DNA from: Pseudomonadota bacterium
GTDB lineage: Bacteria > Pseudomonadota > Alphaproteobacteria > Acetobacterales > Acetobacteraceae
Length of the DNA stretch: 64,000 bases
Direction of reading: 5' to 3'
Assembly (NCBI GenBank): GCA_021845985.1
Contig: JAJZES010000045.1
Location: 62,001 to 126,000, forward strand
Shown here: one piece after another, positions 15,443 through 24,032 of the stretch
Layout of the letters: each line of letters starts with the position of its first letter
How positions within the stretch are numbered: position 1 is the stretch's first letter
Translations under genes and position numbers: made by a program
The notes under the pieces: generated by a model
Seen by the model: the letters and a program-made list of their open reading frames with translations, nothing else
Database searches by the model: none
What the model was told of the DNA's origin: nothing

Positions 15443-16963
15443 TCACGACACCGCCTGATTGAGCGCCGCCCACATCGACTGCACCGCCGTCATCACCTTG
15501 GCATTTGCCTCGTAGGCGTTCTGCAGCTGGATCATCGTCGCCATCTCGGTGTCGATATTGACCGCGCTACCCGATGAAAGCTTGCTCTGCAGGGTGGACT
15601 GCACGCCCTGTTCGGTGCTCAGCGACGCCGATGTCGCGCTGCTGACCTGCGCCTCCTGCGCCGTCACCGCGGCGGCGAGGGCGGGCAGGTCGGGCGGCGC
15701 GGTGAACCCGGCCGACAGCGATCCGGCCGGGCCGAGGCCGCTGACCGGCGGCGCCGGCTGGGTTACCCCGGTCTGCACATCGGCGCCGACGGCATAGGTC
15801 AGCACCCGCTGGATCAGCGCCGAGAACCCCGCCGGCCCGCCCGGCGGATTGGCGGTGAACGCGGTGGCGCCGGTGGCGGAGCCGGCAACTGCATTGGTGC
15901 CGTCGCGCACCAGCGACGGCTGCGCCAGGACCGCCGGATTGACCTGCATCACCGCGGCATAGCCGACATAGCCGGCCTGCGCCGGGGTGCCGCCGCCGGG
16001 CGGGACGCTGCCGGCGGCATCGCTGAACAGCGTCAGCCCCTGGGCGGCAAAACGCGCGGAGAGGGTTTGGGCGAACTGGTCGATATTGGCCTGCAGCGTC
16101 GGCAGCGTGCGGTCGCGCAGGGCGATGTCGGCGCCGAGTTGTCCGCCGGTGAGCTGGCCGGTGACGTCGCGCCCGGCCAGGGTGATCGCCGGCACGCCGC
16201 CGCCGGGTGCGTAGGCACCGGGACCGAGCGTCGCGCCGCTGGTAGCGAAGGCGGTGCCGTCGGTCGGCAGCACGAGGCCGTTGCCGGTCGCCAGCAACAC
16301 GCCGCCGTTGTTCTGCTGATAGATGTTGATCGACACCTGCCCGCTCAATGACTGGATCGCCGCGTCGCGCTGGTTGGCCAGATCGGCGCTGCTGCTGCCG
16401 GCCGCCTGGGCGGTGATGATCTGGCGGTTGAGGCTGCCGATGGTGGCGAGCGTGGCGTTGAGTGTCTGCACCCCGGAGACGATGGCGTTCTGCGCGTCCT
16501 GGCGCGCCGTCTGCACCGCGTCGGCGATGCCGTTGACGGTGCCGGCGAGGGTTTGCGACGCGCTGACCACCTGCGCCTGCTGCGTGGCGTTGGCGGGATC
16601 GCTCTGCAGGCTGGCGAATTGCCCGGTCAGGGTGGCGAGCTGGCTGCCGATGTCGCTGCCGCTGCCCGGCGCGCCCATCGCCGCGTCGATCGGGGCGAGC
16701 GCGGTGGCGGTGGTCTGCGCCGCGGCAACGCTGCCGTTCTGGACGAACAGGCTTGACTGAAGCTGGGTGTTGATCTGCCGAGTGGTGACGGTGGCACGCG
16801 CGCCGAGACCGATGCCCCCGGCAGTGACGCTCTGCTGGCTCTGCGTCTCGGTGGCGAAATCCGGCGTGCTGGCGTTGGCGACGTTGTGGCCGAGCAGCGC
16901 GAACTGATCGTTGATGGTGGCGATCTCGCCGGAGGCGATGGCGAGGGACAGGCCGAGGCCCAT
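15443..16963 (-). CDS. flgK: Flagellar hook-associated protein 1
   Basis: A 506-residue protein starting MGLGLSLAIASGEIATINDQ, then FALLGHNVANASTPDFATET, the rod/hook-type N-terminal motif (N-x-A-N). The middle has LNRQIITAQAAGSSSADLAN and QRDAAIQSLSGQV, standard FlgK sequence. The end reads VNIDTEMATMIQLQNAYEAN then AKVMTAVQSMWAALNQAVS, the axial C-terminal helix. It caps the hook and receives FlgL. It starts eight bases after the flgE stop with a weak ribosome site, suggesting coupling to flgE. Confidence 0.93.
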   Translation of the reverse strand: MGLGLSLAIASGEIATINDQFALLGHNVANASTPDFATETQSQQSVTAGGIGLGARATVTTRQINTQLQSSLFVQNGSVAAAQTTATALAPIDAAMGAPGSGSDIGSQLATLTGQFASLQSDPANATQQAQVVSASQTLAGTVNGIADAVQTARQDAQNAIVSGVQTLNATLATIGSLNRQIITAQAAGSSSADLANQRDAAIQSLSGQVSINIYQQNNGGVLLATGNGLVLPTDGTAFATSGATLGPGAYAPGGGVPAITLAGRDVTGQLTGGQLGADIALRDRTLPTLQANIDQFAQTLSARFAAQGLTLFSDAAGSVPPGGGTPAQAGYVGYAAVMQVNPAVLAQPSLVRDGTNAVAGSATGATAFTANPPGGPAGFSALIQRVLTYAVGADVQTGVTQPAPPVSGLGPAGSLSAGFTAPPDLPALAAAVTAQEAQVSSATSASLSTEQGVQSTLQSKLSSGSAVNIDTEMATMIQLQNAYEANAKVMTAVQSMWAALNQAVS

Positions 16964-16971
16964 GCGACGGC

Positions 16972-18270
16972 TCAGCGCACCATGTCGAGCGCCGCCTGCA
17001 TCATCGTGTTCGCCGTCGTCACCGTCTTGGCATTGGCCGAATAGGCCTGCTGGGCGACGATCATCTGGCTGAACTCGGTGGCGATATCGACGTTGGATTG
17101 CTCGATCGAGCTGGTGACGAGGCTGCCGGCGCCGTTGGTGCCGGCGGCCTGCGCCAGCGCCGGGCCGGAGTTGGTGGTGGCGGTGAAGGTGGCGCCGTTC
17201 TGCCGCTGCAGCGCATCCGGCGCGGCGAAGGTCATCACCGGCACCTGGGCGATGGTGCGCGACTGGCCGTTGTCGTAGTTGGCGACGACATTGCCGTTGG
17301 TCTGCATGCTGATGCTGCTGAAATTGCCGGGCGGCACGCCATCCTGGCTCAGCCCGCGCAGCGAATAGGTGCTGCCGGCAAACTGCGTTAGCCCGCCGGT
17401 GCCGCCGATGGTGCCGAGATTGAGCGCGATGCTCTGGGTGCCGCCGCCGGTGGCGGGATAGGTGGTGGCCAGCGTCATCGTCGCCGCGCTGCCGGCGGTA
17501 CTGGTGGTGGTGCCGCCCTGCGTCACCGAGGCGAGCGTGCCGCCGGCGCCGAAGGCCAGCGTCGCCGAGCCGATGACGGTGCCGGCGTCGTCGGCGACCG
17601 AGACGGACCAGTTGTTGCTGCCGGCGCCGGCGGAGGTGAAGGACAGCGTCAACTGATGCGCCTGGCCCTGCGCATCATAGACACTGACATTGGAGGTCAG
17701 CGGGTCCTGGATGGTCGGCGTCACCGGGTCGGGGTTGCCGCCGGGCGGCAGATCGGCCGACAGCGTCACCGTGCTGGTCGGCACCGGCTGATACACCGCT
17801 TCGCTGACCTGGATCGGCTGCAGCGAGTTGGTATCGACCTTGCCGTTGGACTGCACCGGCCAGCCGTTCAGGTAGTTGCCGACGTCGTTGACCAGGTAGC
17901 CCTGCTTGTCGAGCTGGAAATTGCCGTTGCGGGTGTAATACTGCTGGCTGTTGAAGCTGGCGGTGCTGCCGGTGCTGGTCAGCGCGTCGCTGACCGCGAA
18001 CATGCCCTGACCGGAGATGGCGAGCGCCAGCGGGTTGTCGGTCTGCGTCACCGTGCCCTGCACCGTGTTGATGTATTGCGGCGTGGCGACGACGGCGCCC
18101 GGCTCGTTGACCGTCGCGGTGCTGGTGGTGAGGTAGTCGAGAAAGCTGGTATCGACGCGCTTGAAACCGGTGGTCTGGCTGTTGGCCAGATTGTCGCTGA
18201 TGTTGCCAAACGACGCGGATTGCGCGGTCAGCCCGCTGATCGCGGTATCCATAGCGCCGAACAGGGACAT
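16972..18270 (-). CDS. flgE: Flagellar hook protein FlgE
   Basis: A 432-residue hook subunit, MSLFGAMDTAISGLTAQSAS then NISDNLANSQTTGFKRVDT at the N-terminus. LAISGQGMFAVSD is the FlgE core motif. The C-terminus has IEQSNVDIATEFSQMIVAQQ then AYSANAKTVTTANTMMQAAL. ACGGAGG precedes the ATG at 18270; the frame stays open far upstream to 20043, but that part is the antisense of fliK and flgD. A close sigma-54 promoter match (18305-18320) lies about 35 bases upstream. It is the first gene of the leftward hook-filament-modification run. Confidence 0.95.
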   Translation of the reverse strand: MSLFGAMDTAISGLTAQSASFGNISDNLANSQTTGFKRVDTSFLDYLTTSTATVNEPGAVVATPQYINTVQGTVTQTDNPLALAISGQGMFAVSDALTSTGSTASFNSQQYYTRNGNFQLDKQGYLVNDVGNYLNGWPVQSNGKVDTNSLQPIQVSEAVYQPVPTSTVTLSADLPPGGNPDPVTPTIQDPLTSNVSVYDAQGQAHQLTLSFTSAGAGSNNWSVSVADDAGTVIGSATLAFGAGGTLASVTQGGTTTSTAGSAATMTLATTYPATGGGTQSIALNLGTIGGTGGLTQFAGSTYSLRGLSQDGVPPGNFSSISMQTNGNVVANYDNGQSRTIAQVPVMTFAAPDALQRQNGATFTATTNSGPALAQAAGTNGAGSLVTSSIEQSNVDIATEFSQMIVAQQAYSANAKTVTTANTMMQAALDMVR

Positions 18271-18304
18271 GCGGGCCTCCGTAGCGAAGCGTCGCCGGGG
18301 TGAC

Positions 18305-18320
18305 AGCATGAAGCGTGCCA
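18305..18320 (-). promoter_or_regulatory. Predicted sigma-54 (-24/-12) promoter for flgE operon
   Basis: On the minus strand the sequence reads TGGCACG-CTTC-ATGCT, against the consensus TGGCACG-N4-TTGCW. The GG and GC pairs are exactly 10 bases apart. The predicted start site is about 20-25 bases before the flgE ATG. The locus encodes FlbD, a sigma-54 activator. Caulobacter hook genes use the same promoter class. Confidence 0.75.
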
Positions 18321-18452
18321 GGGCGCGCGGCGCGGTGTTTGGCGGCGCGGCGGCGGCGGCGGCAGGGACGCAAATGCCGGGCGCGGCGGATGCTGCCGGG
18401 CAAACGCTGCCGGGTGGGCTTCGCCAACCGCCGGAATGGCGGGGGGCGGGCG

Positions 18453-18468
18453 TGGCAAGCCGCTTGCG
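18453..18468 (+). promoter_or_regulatory. Predicted sigma-54 (-24/-12) promoter for fliK-flgD operon
   Basis: The plus strand reads TGGCAAG-CCGC-TTGCG with the required 10-base spacing between GG and GC. It differs from consensus at one -24 position. The transcription start would fall near 18479, two bases before the ATG at 18481. This argues against the ATG at 18436 as the fliK start and suggests a leaderless or nearly leaderless mRNA. Confidence 0.6.
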
Positions 18469-18480
18469 TTGGCCGGCCGC

Positions 18481-19683
18481 ATGGCATCGGCCCTCCCTGT
18501 CCCGACCGGCCTGCTGGCGGCCCTGACCGCGGCACCGAAGCCGCCGCGTGGCGGCTTCGCCGGCCGGCTGGCCGAGGCGCTGAACGCGAAGGCGGCGCCG
18601 GTCGCGGCGGCGCCGCCCGTAGCAGTGCCGGTCGCGCCACGGCTCACGCCGCCGCCGATGCCGTCGGCGGCTTCGGCGGCCAGGTTGCCCGAAGCTGTGC
18701 CGCCCGGGCGTGTGCCGCCCGAAACCGTGCCGCCACAAGCGACGCCCGCCGTCGTGGCGGCGCCGGCGGTGGCGGCGCAAGCGGTGCTGGCGCGGGTGGC
18801 GATGCCGCAGGCTCAGGTCGCGGCGCATGCGGCGGCGCCGGCGCATCCGGCCGCTGAGCGGGCAGCGCCGACCCGTGCCGGGAAGAAGCCGACCGATGCG
18901 CGGCCGGGAAGCCCGAGCGCGGCACCGGCCGGCCAGATGCCCGCCGTCACGCCGCCGCCCAATCCGCCCCCGGCGCCGATGTCGCCGACACTGAGCAGTC
19001 CTCCACCGCCGCTGCCGGCGGGCGCCGCGGTTGCCCCGGTGCTGGCGAAATCGGCCCCGGCCGCAGCAACCGCGGAAACTCCGTCGGCCCCCCGCGCGGC
19101 AGCGGCGGCGGGCGCGACACCACCGCCGGACGCCGCGCCGCCGGCATCGCCGACACCCCTGCCCCCGGCGCCGGCCGCAGCGGCGACCGTTGCCGCCGCT
19201 CCCGCTGCCGCCGCCCCCACTGTGGCGGCCCCTGGCGCGGTGGCTCCGGTGGCGATTGCTCCCGTGGCGCTGGCTCCCGTGGTGGTGGCGGCGCCGCCGG
19301 TTGCCGCCGCCGCCCCGCCGCCGGTCGAGCAGGTGCAGCAGGCGCTGGCGCATATCAGCGTGCCGGCGCACGGCGCCCCGGCGCGGCTCGATCTGACGCT
19401 GCGGCCCGATACGCTCGGCCGCGTCGCCATCACCATCGCCCGTGGCGTTGATGGCAGCGCCGCGGTGCAGGTGCAGGCCGAGCAGCCGCAGACGCTGGCG
19501 GCGCTGCAGCGCGACCTGCCGCAGCTTCAGGCGGCCCTCGACCGAGCCGGCATTTCCACCAACCGCATGGTCTCGCTGGCGCTGGCCGCCCCCGAATGCG
19601 CCGGGCAGGGCCGGCCGGTGCGGGCCGCCGCCAGCCGCGCGGCGCGGCGACTGCGCCACAGCGGCATCGACATCACCGCCTGA
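18481..19683 (+). CDS. fliK: Flagellar hook-length control protein FliK
   Basis: About 400 residues from ATG 18481; an in-frame ATG at 18436 would give 415. Residues to about 270 are a low-complexity Ala/Pro/Val tract (runs such as PPPNPPPAPMSPTLSSPPPP), fitting the disordered ruler region of FliK. The C-terminal domain has ARLDLTLRPDTLGRVAITIA and QTLAALQRDLPQLQAALDRA, the Flg_hook (FliK C-terminal) pattern that acts on FlhB to switch export specificity. Neither start has a ribosome site. The sigma-54 match at 18453-18468 favours 18481. It diverges from flgE, whose length it controls, and is followed by flgD 16 bases later. Confidence 0.83.
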   Translation: MASALPVPTGLLAALTAAPKPPRGGFAGRLAEALNAKAAPVAAAPPVAVPVAPRLTPPPMPSAASAARLPEAVPPGRVPPETVPPQATPAVVAAPAVAAQAVLARVAMPQAQVAAHAAAPAHPAAERAAPTRAGKKPTDARPGSPSAAPAGQMPAVTPPPNPPPAPMSPTLSSPPPPLPAGAAVAPVLAKSAPAAATAETPSAPRAAAAAGATPPPDAAPPASPTPLPPAPAAAATVAAAPAAAAPTVAAPGAVAPVAIAPVALAPVVVAAPPVAAAAPPPVEQVQQALAHISVPAHGAPARLDLTLRPDTLGRVAITIARGVDGSAAVQVQAEQPQTLAALQRDLPQLQAALDRAGISTNRMVSLALAAPECAGQGRPVRAAASRAARRLRHSGIDITA

Positions 19684-19699
19684 AAGGAAGCCCCCGAGC

Positions 19700-20350
19700 A
19701 TGTCCGCCACCACCGCCGCCACCAGCGCCACCGGCAGCAGCGCCACCGCCGGCAGCACGGCCAATCCGCTGGCCTCGCTGACCAGCAATTTCCAGGACTT
19801 CCTGTCGATGCTGACCACGCAGCTGCAAAACCAGGACCCGACGGCGCCGATGGACAGCAGCCAGTTCACCACCGAGCTGGTGCAGTTCACCGGCGTCGAG
19901 GCGCAGATCCAGGGCAACGCCAGCCTGACCCAGCTCATCACGCAGGGCCAGAACAGCGCCGAGGTGCAGACCGCGCAGCTCGTCGGCAAGACCGCGGAGG
20001 CGACCTCCAGCCAGATGACCATGCAGAACGGCAGCGCCAGCATCGACTACACCGCCGCCGCCGCCGGCCCGGTCGCCATCACCGTCAGCAACACCGCCGG
20101 CCAGGTGCTGGCGACGACGACACTCAACGCCGCGGCGGGCAGCAATGCCTGGACGTGGAACGGCAAGAGCAATGCCGGCGTCGTCGAGCCGGACGGCGCC
20201 TATGGGGTGACGGTGATGACCCCCACCGGCACCGCACTGCCGGTCAATGCCATCGGCACGATTACCGGCGTGGTGCAGAGCAACGGCACCACCGAACTCG
20301 ATCTCGGCGCGCTGGCGGTGCCGATGTCGGCGGTGACGTCGGTGAAATAG
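19700..20350 (+). CDS. flgD: Flagellar hook assembly (capping) protein FlgD
   Basis: A 216-residue protein, with AAGGAAG nine bases before the ATG. FQDFLSMLTTQLQNQDPTAP then MDSSQFTTELVQFTGVEAQI is the diagnostic FlgD N-terminal region. A FLIG-like Ig domain follows, with NGKSNAGVVEPDGAYGVTV. It scaffolds FlgE subunits at the growing hook tip and is then discarded. Co-transcription with fliK is expected from the 16-base gap. A 9-bp stem-loop follows about 39 bases downstream, before fliF. Confidence 0.92.
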   Translation: MSATTAATSATGSSATAGSTANPLASLTSNFQDFLSMLTTQLQNQDPTAPMDSSQFTTELVQFTGVEAQIQGNASLTQLITQGQNSAEVQTAQLVGKTAEATSSQMTMQNGSASIDYTAAAAGPVAITVSNTAGQVLATTTLNAAAGSNAWTWNGKSNAGVVEPDGAYGVTVMTPTGTALPVNAIGTITGVVQSNGTTELDLGALAVPMSAVTSVK

Positions 20351-20388
20351 CCGCGGTTAACGCGCCGGTAAGCGACAAGCGGCAGTTT

Positions 20389-20413
20389 CTGCCCGGTCAC
20401 ATCGACCGGGCAG
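20389..20413 (+). terminator. Stem-loop between flgD and fliF
   Basis: CTGCCCGGT and ACCGGGCAG form a perfect 9-bp stem around a 7-base loop. It lies 39 bases after the flgD stop and 27 bases before the fliF GTG. No T-run follows, so it may be an attenuator, a processing site or a mRNA-stability element rather than a full terminator. Confidence 0.45.
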
Positions 20414-20440
20414 GACGCCTGTGCATCAGAGCCAAAAATC

Positions 20441-22051
20441 GTGAACGGCGTGCTGGAAGGGTTGCGGGCGCTCGGCGCCGTGCGGCTGGTGGCGATGGCC
20501 GCGGTGGCGGCTGGGGTGCTGGCGCTGCTGCTGGTGCTCGGGCTACGCGGCGGCACGGCGCGCCTGGGACTGCTCTATGGCGACCTCGATCTGCGCGAAT
20601 CGGCGCAGATGGCAGACACGCTGGCGCATCAGCACATCCCCTACCAGCTCGGCGGCAACGGCAGCGAAATCCTCGTTCCGGTCAGCCAGATCGCCCAGGC
20701 GCGGCTGCTGCTGGCGCGCGGCGGGCTGCCGACCGGCGGCTCCATCGGCTACGAGATCTTCGACCGCGGCGACGGCATGCTGGCCGACAGCTTCACCCAG
20801 TCGATCAACCAGACCCGCGCGCTGGAAGGCGAGATCGCGCGCACCATCCAGACCATCCGCGGCGTGCGCGCGGCGCGGGTGCATGTCGTGCTGCCGCGGC
20901 GCGAGCCGTTCGCACAGAACGAGCAGGCGGCGCAGGCCTCGGTGCTGCTGACGCTGAGCGGCGGCGGGCGGCTCGACCGCGAGGAGGTGCAGGCGATTCT
21001 CAACGTCGTTGCCGCCGCGGTGCCGGGGCTGCGCGCCGACAATGTCACCCTGGCCGACAGCCGCGGGGCGCTGCTGGCGCGGGCGGGCGACCATTCCGGC
21101 ACGCTCGGCGCGGCGGCGACGCTGGCCGATTTGCAGCACGCGGCGGAATTGCGGCTGTCGCGGGCGGTGGAGGAGATGCTGGAGCGCAGCCTCGGCGTCG
21201 GCCATGTGCAGGCCGAGGCGACGGTCGAGATGGACCTCGATCAGGTGCACGAGACCCAGGAACGCTTCGACCCCGACGGGCAGGTGGTACGCAGTACGCA
21301 GTCGGTCAGCGACGACAGCCGCAGCACCGAAACGGCGCAGACGACATCGGTGCAGAACAATCTGCCGAATGCCGACCCGGCACAGGGCAATTCCGGCTCG
21401 CAGGACAAGCGGCAGGAGGACACCACCAATTACGAGATCGGCAAGACGGTGCGCAATGTGGTGCGCGAGCACCCGCAGATCCGTCGCATCAGCCTCGCCG
21501 TGCTGGTCGATGAGATCGCCGGTCATCCGCGCCCGCCGGAAGAGCTGGCGCGCATCGCCGCACTGGTAAAAAGCGCCGTCGGCTACGACGAGAAGCGCGG
21601 CGATCATGTCGAGGTGGTGGCGATGAAGTTCGCCGCCGAGCCGGCCCCGGCGCCGGCGCGGACGCTGCTCGGCCTGCAGGTTGAAACCCCCGACGTGATG
21701 CGGCTGGCGGAAACCGGTCTGATCGGCCTGCTCGGGCTGGTGGCGCTGCTGTTCGTGCTGCGGCCGACGATGCTGCGTATCGTGCAGGCCAGCACTGCCG
21801 TCGCCGGTGGCGGGGCGCTGGCGCTGGCCGGCGGCGGCGGCGGCGGAGGAACCGCCGCCCTGACAGGCGCGGCCGATGTGCGGATGCTCGCCGGTCCTGA
21901 CGGCGACGGCGCCGAAGCCATGGTCGCGGTTGCCAACATTGACGGGCATATCAGGGCCTCCTCGGTGCGGCGGCTGGCCGAGCTGGTCGAGAAACACCCC
22001 GAGGAAAGCCTGTCGATCGTGCGCACCTGGATGCAGGGCGAGGCCGCCTGA
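20441..22051 (+). CDS. fliF: Flagellar MS-ring protein FliF
   Basis: A 536-residue protein with a GTG start; no other start is available upstream in frame and no clear ribosome site is visible. One membrane helix lies at about residues 15-37 and a second at about 430-447 ([20 protein letters not shown]). The ring-building region has [20 protein letters not shown] and [19 protein letters not shown]. The C-terminal tail ([20 protein letters not shown] then WMQGE) is the FliG-binding segment. A run of about eight glycines follows the second helix. It forms the inner-membrane base of the motor. The stop shares its last base with the fliG ATG (TGATG). Confidence 0.94.
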   Translation: MNGVLEGLRALGAVRLVAMAAVAAGVLALLLVLGLRGGTARLGLLYGDLDLRESAQMADTLAHQHIPYQLGGNGSEILVPVSQIAQARLLLARGGLPTGGSIGYEIFDRGDGMLADSFTQSINQTRALEGEIARTIQTIRGVRAARVHVVLPRREPFAQNEQAAQASVLLTLSGGGRLDREEVQAILNVVAAAVPGLRADNVTLADSRGALLARAGDHSGTLGAAATLADLQHAAELRLSRAVEEMLERSLGVGHVQAEATVEMDLDQVHETQERFDPDGQVVRSTQSVSDDSRSTETAQTTSVQNNLPNADPAQGNSGSQDKRQEDTTNYEIGKTVRNVVREHPQIRRISLAVLVDEIAGHPRPPEELARIAALVKSAVGYDEKRGDHVEVVAMKFAAEPAPAPARTLLGLQVETPDVMRLAETGLIGLLGLVALLFVLRPTMLRIVQASTAVAGGGALALAGGGGGGGTAALTGAADVRMLAGPDGDGAEAMVAVANIDGHIRASSVRRLAELVEKHPEESLSIVRTWMQGEAA

Positions 22052-23061
22052 TGGCCGCCGAGGACATCCGCGCCCTGGCCGGGCCGCAGAAGGCGGCGCT
22101 GCTGATGCTGGCGCTCGGCGAGGAACATTGCGCCAAACTGTTCAGCCTGATGCACGAGGACGAGATCAAGGAGATTTCCTCGGCGATGGCGCAGCTCGGG
22201 CCGGTGCGCTCGGAGATGGTCGAGCGGCTGTTCGTCGAGTTCTCTGAGCATCTCGGCAGCGCCGGCAACCTCGTCGGCAGTTTCGAGAACACCGAGCGGA
22301 TGCTGATGAAGACGCTGCCGCGCGACCGCGTCTCGCAGATCATGGAGGAAATCCGCGGTCCGGCCGGGCGCACCATGTGGGACAAGCTCGGCAATGTGCA
22401 TGAAGCGGTGCTCGCCAACTACCTCAAGAACGAATACCCGCAGACCGTCGCGGTGGTGCTGGCCAAGGTGCGGCCCAACCATGCGGCACGGGTGCTGGCG
22501 CTGCTGCCGGAAGGCTTCGCCATGGAAGTGGTGATGCGCATGCTGCGCATGGAGAGCGTGCAGAAGGAGGTGCTCGACGGGGTCGAGCGCACGCTGCGCT
22601 CGGAGTTCATGTCCAACCTCGCACGCAGCACCCGGCGCGATGCGCATGAGATGATGGCGGAGATTTTCACCAGCCTCGACCGGCAGGCCGAGCAGCGCTT
22701 CCTGGGCGCGCTGGAGGAGCGCAACCGCGAGGCGGCGGAGCGGATCAAGGCGCTGATGTTCACCTTCGACGATCTGGCGCGACTGACGCCGCAGGCGGTG
22801 CAGGCGCTGCTGCGCGCGGTCGAGAAGGACAAGCTGCCGCTGGCGCTGAAGGGCGCCTCGGAAAAGCTGCGCGAGCTGTTCTTCGGCAATCTCAGCGAAC
22901 GCGCGGCGAAGATGCTGCGCGAGGAAATCGAGTCGCTGGGTCCGGTGAAGCTGCGCGATGTCGATGAGGCGCAGGCGGCGATCGTCGCCCAGGCCAAGGA
23001 GATGGCCGACCAGGGCCAGATCGAGATCAGCGAAGGCGACGAGCAGGAGATGGTGTATTGA
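22051..23061 (+). CDS. fliG: Flagellar motor switch protein FliG
   Basis: A 336-residue protein of usual length. The N-domain has [20 protein letters not shown]; the middle domain has [20 protein letters not shown] (an EHPQT-like motif) and [20 protein letters not shown]. The C-domain has [20 protein letters not shown] and [20 protein letters not shown], carrying the charged torque helix that meets MotA. It couples FliF to the C-ring. It is translationally coupled to fliF and overlaps fliH by four bases. motA, motB and fliM are not in the window. Confidence 0.96.
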   Translation: MAAEDIRALAGPQKAALLMLALGEEHCAKLFSLMHEDEIKEISSAMAQLGPVRSEMVERLFVEFSEHLGSAGNLVGSFENTERMLMKTLPRDRVSQIMEEIRGPAGRTMWDKLGNVHEAVLANYLKNEYPQTVAVVLAKVRPNHAARVLALLPEGFAMEVVMRMLRMESVQKEVLDGVERTLRSEFMSNLARSTRRDAHEMMAEIFTSLDRQAEQRFLGALEERNREAAERIKALMFTFDDLARLTPQAVQALLRAVEKDKLPLALKGASEKLRELFFGNLSERAAKMLREEIESLGPVKLRDVDEAQAAIVAQAKEMADQGQIEISEGDEQEMVY

Positions 23062-23672
23062 GCCATCATCGCCGCTTCCTGTTCGCCGAGGATTTCGCCG
23101 AACGCCAGCCACCGGCGCCGCCCTTGCCTCCACCGCCGCCGCCGCCGGGATTTTCCGCCGCCGATGTCGCCGCGGCGCGCGCCGCCGGCGTGGCCGAAGG
23201 TCAGGCCGCCGGGCTTCGCGCCGCCGACGCCGCACATCACGCCATCATGGCCGATCTGCTCGCCGCCATCGCCGGGCGGCTCGATGCGGCCGAGGCGTCG
23301 CGGCGGCAGGCGGCGCAGGCCACGGCGCTGGCGCTGGCGCAACTGCTCACCGACGCACTCGCCGCCGTCTTCCCGACGCTGCGCCAGCGCACTGCCACGG
23401 CGGAACTGCACCGCGTCGCCGCCGCGGTGCTGCCGCCGCTGCTCGGCGAGCCGGACGTGGTGGTGCGGGTCAATCCGGCGCAGGCGGCGGCGCTGGCGCA
23501 GCAGATCGCGGCGATGCCGGCGCATGCCGGGCCGGTGCCGCGCATCGAAACGCTGGAGGCGCTGCCGCCGGGCGACGCCGTCATTCTCTGGCGCGATGGC
23601 CGCATGCTGCGCGATGCCGCCGCGATCTGCGCCGATGTTACCGCCATTCTGCGAGAGGTTTGCGCATCATGA
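23058..23672 (+). CDS. fliH: FliH-like flagellar export ATPase regulator (FlbE-like)
   Basis: A 204-residue protein with an apparent TTG start that overlaps the fliG stop. It begins [16 protein letters not shown] after the initiator, followed by a polyproline linker ([10 protein letters not shown]), then a helical Ala-rich stretch and [37 protein letters not shown] is the C-terminal FliH-like region. FliH holds the ATPase FliI at the export gate. Identity rests partly on position: fliF-fliG-fliH/flbE-fliN-flbD is the Caulobacter order. It overlaps fliN by four bases. Confidence 0.78.
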   Translation: MSHHRRFLFAEDFAERQPPAPPLPPPPPPPGFSAADVAAARAAGVAEGQAAGLRAADAAHHAIMADLLAAIAGRLDAAEASRRQAAQATALALAQLLTDALAAVFPTLRQRTATAELHRVAAAVLPPLLGEPDVVVRVNPAQAAALAQQIAAMPAHAGPVPRIETLEALPPGDAVILWRDGRMLRDAAAICADVTAILREVCAS

Positions 23673-23989
23673 GTCAGGACGACACGGATTTTTCGGAGAC
23701 CGCCGAGCCGCCGCCGGACGGCGCCGCGCCACGCGGCGCGCGCGAACTGGAGGCGGTGTACGACATCCCGGTCACCGTCAGCGCGGTGCTCGGCAAGACC
23801 ACCATGCAGGTCAGCCAACTGCTGAAGCTCGGCCGCGGCGCCGTGGTCGAGCTCGACCGCAAGCTCGGCGAGGCAATTGATGTCTATGTCAACAACCGGC
23901 TGGTGGCGCGCGGCGAGGTGGTGATGGTTGATGACAACCGGCTCGGCATCACCATGACCGAGATCGTCAAGGCGGATCGCGCCCCGTGA
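23669..23989 (+). CDS. fliN: Flagellar motor switch protein FliN
   Basis: A 106-residue protein. An acidic N-terminal tail precedes the SpoA domain: LEAVYDIPVTVSAVLGKTTM, VSQLLKLGRGAVVELDRKLG and VDDNRLGITMTEIV. This is the FliN core that builds the lower C-ring and contacts FliH. It starts within the fliH stop (ATGA). FliM, its usual partner, is encoded elsewhere. Confidence 0.95.
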   Translation: MSQDDTDFSETAEPPPDGAAPRGARELEAVYDIPVTVSAVLGKTTMQVSQLLKLGRGAVVELDRKLGEAIDVYVNNRLVARGEVVMVDDNRLGITMTEIVKADRAP

Positions 23990-24032
23990 CGCATCCACCG
24001 GCGCACCGCCGCTGCGCATGTGCGGATCTGCC

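Noticed and set aside
18436-18480. Earlier ATG for fliK at 18436
   Set aside because: It lies upstream of the sigma-54 match and has no ribosome site; kept only as an alternative.
18560-19330. Dense GCC/GCG/CCG repeats in fliK suspected as a tandem repeat or CRISPR-like array
   Set aside because: No fixed unit length or spacers; it is the Ala/Pro-rich linker of FliK.
18271-20043. Upstream in-frame extension of flgE to 1023 codons
   Set aside because: The extra part is antisense to fliK and flgD; the FlgE N-terminal motif and ribosome site fix the start at 18270.
20366-20381. GG-N10-GC spacing before fliF
   Set aside because: Neither the -24 (CGGTAAG) nor the -12 (AAGCG) element matches well.
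21830-21852. Glycine-codon run in fliF
   Set aside because: In-frame low-complexity linker after the second membrane helix; no sign of a separate repeat element.
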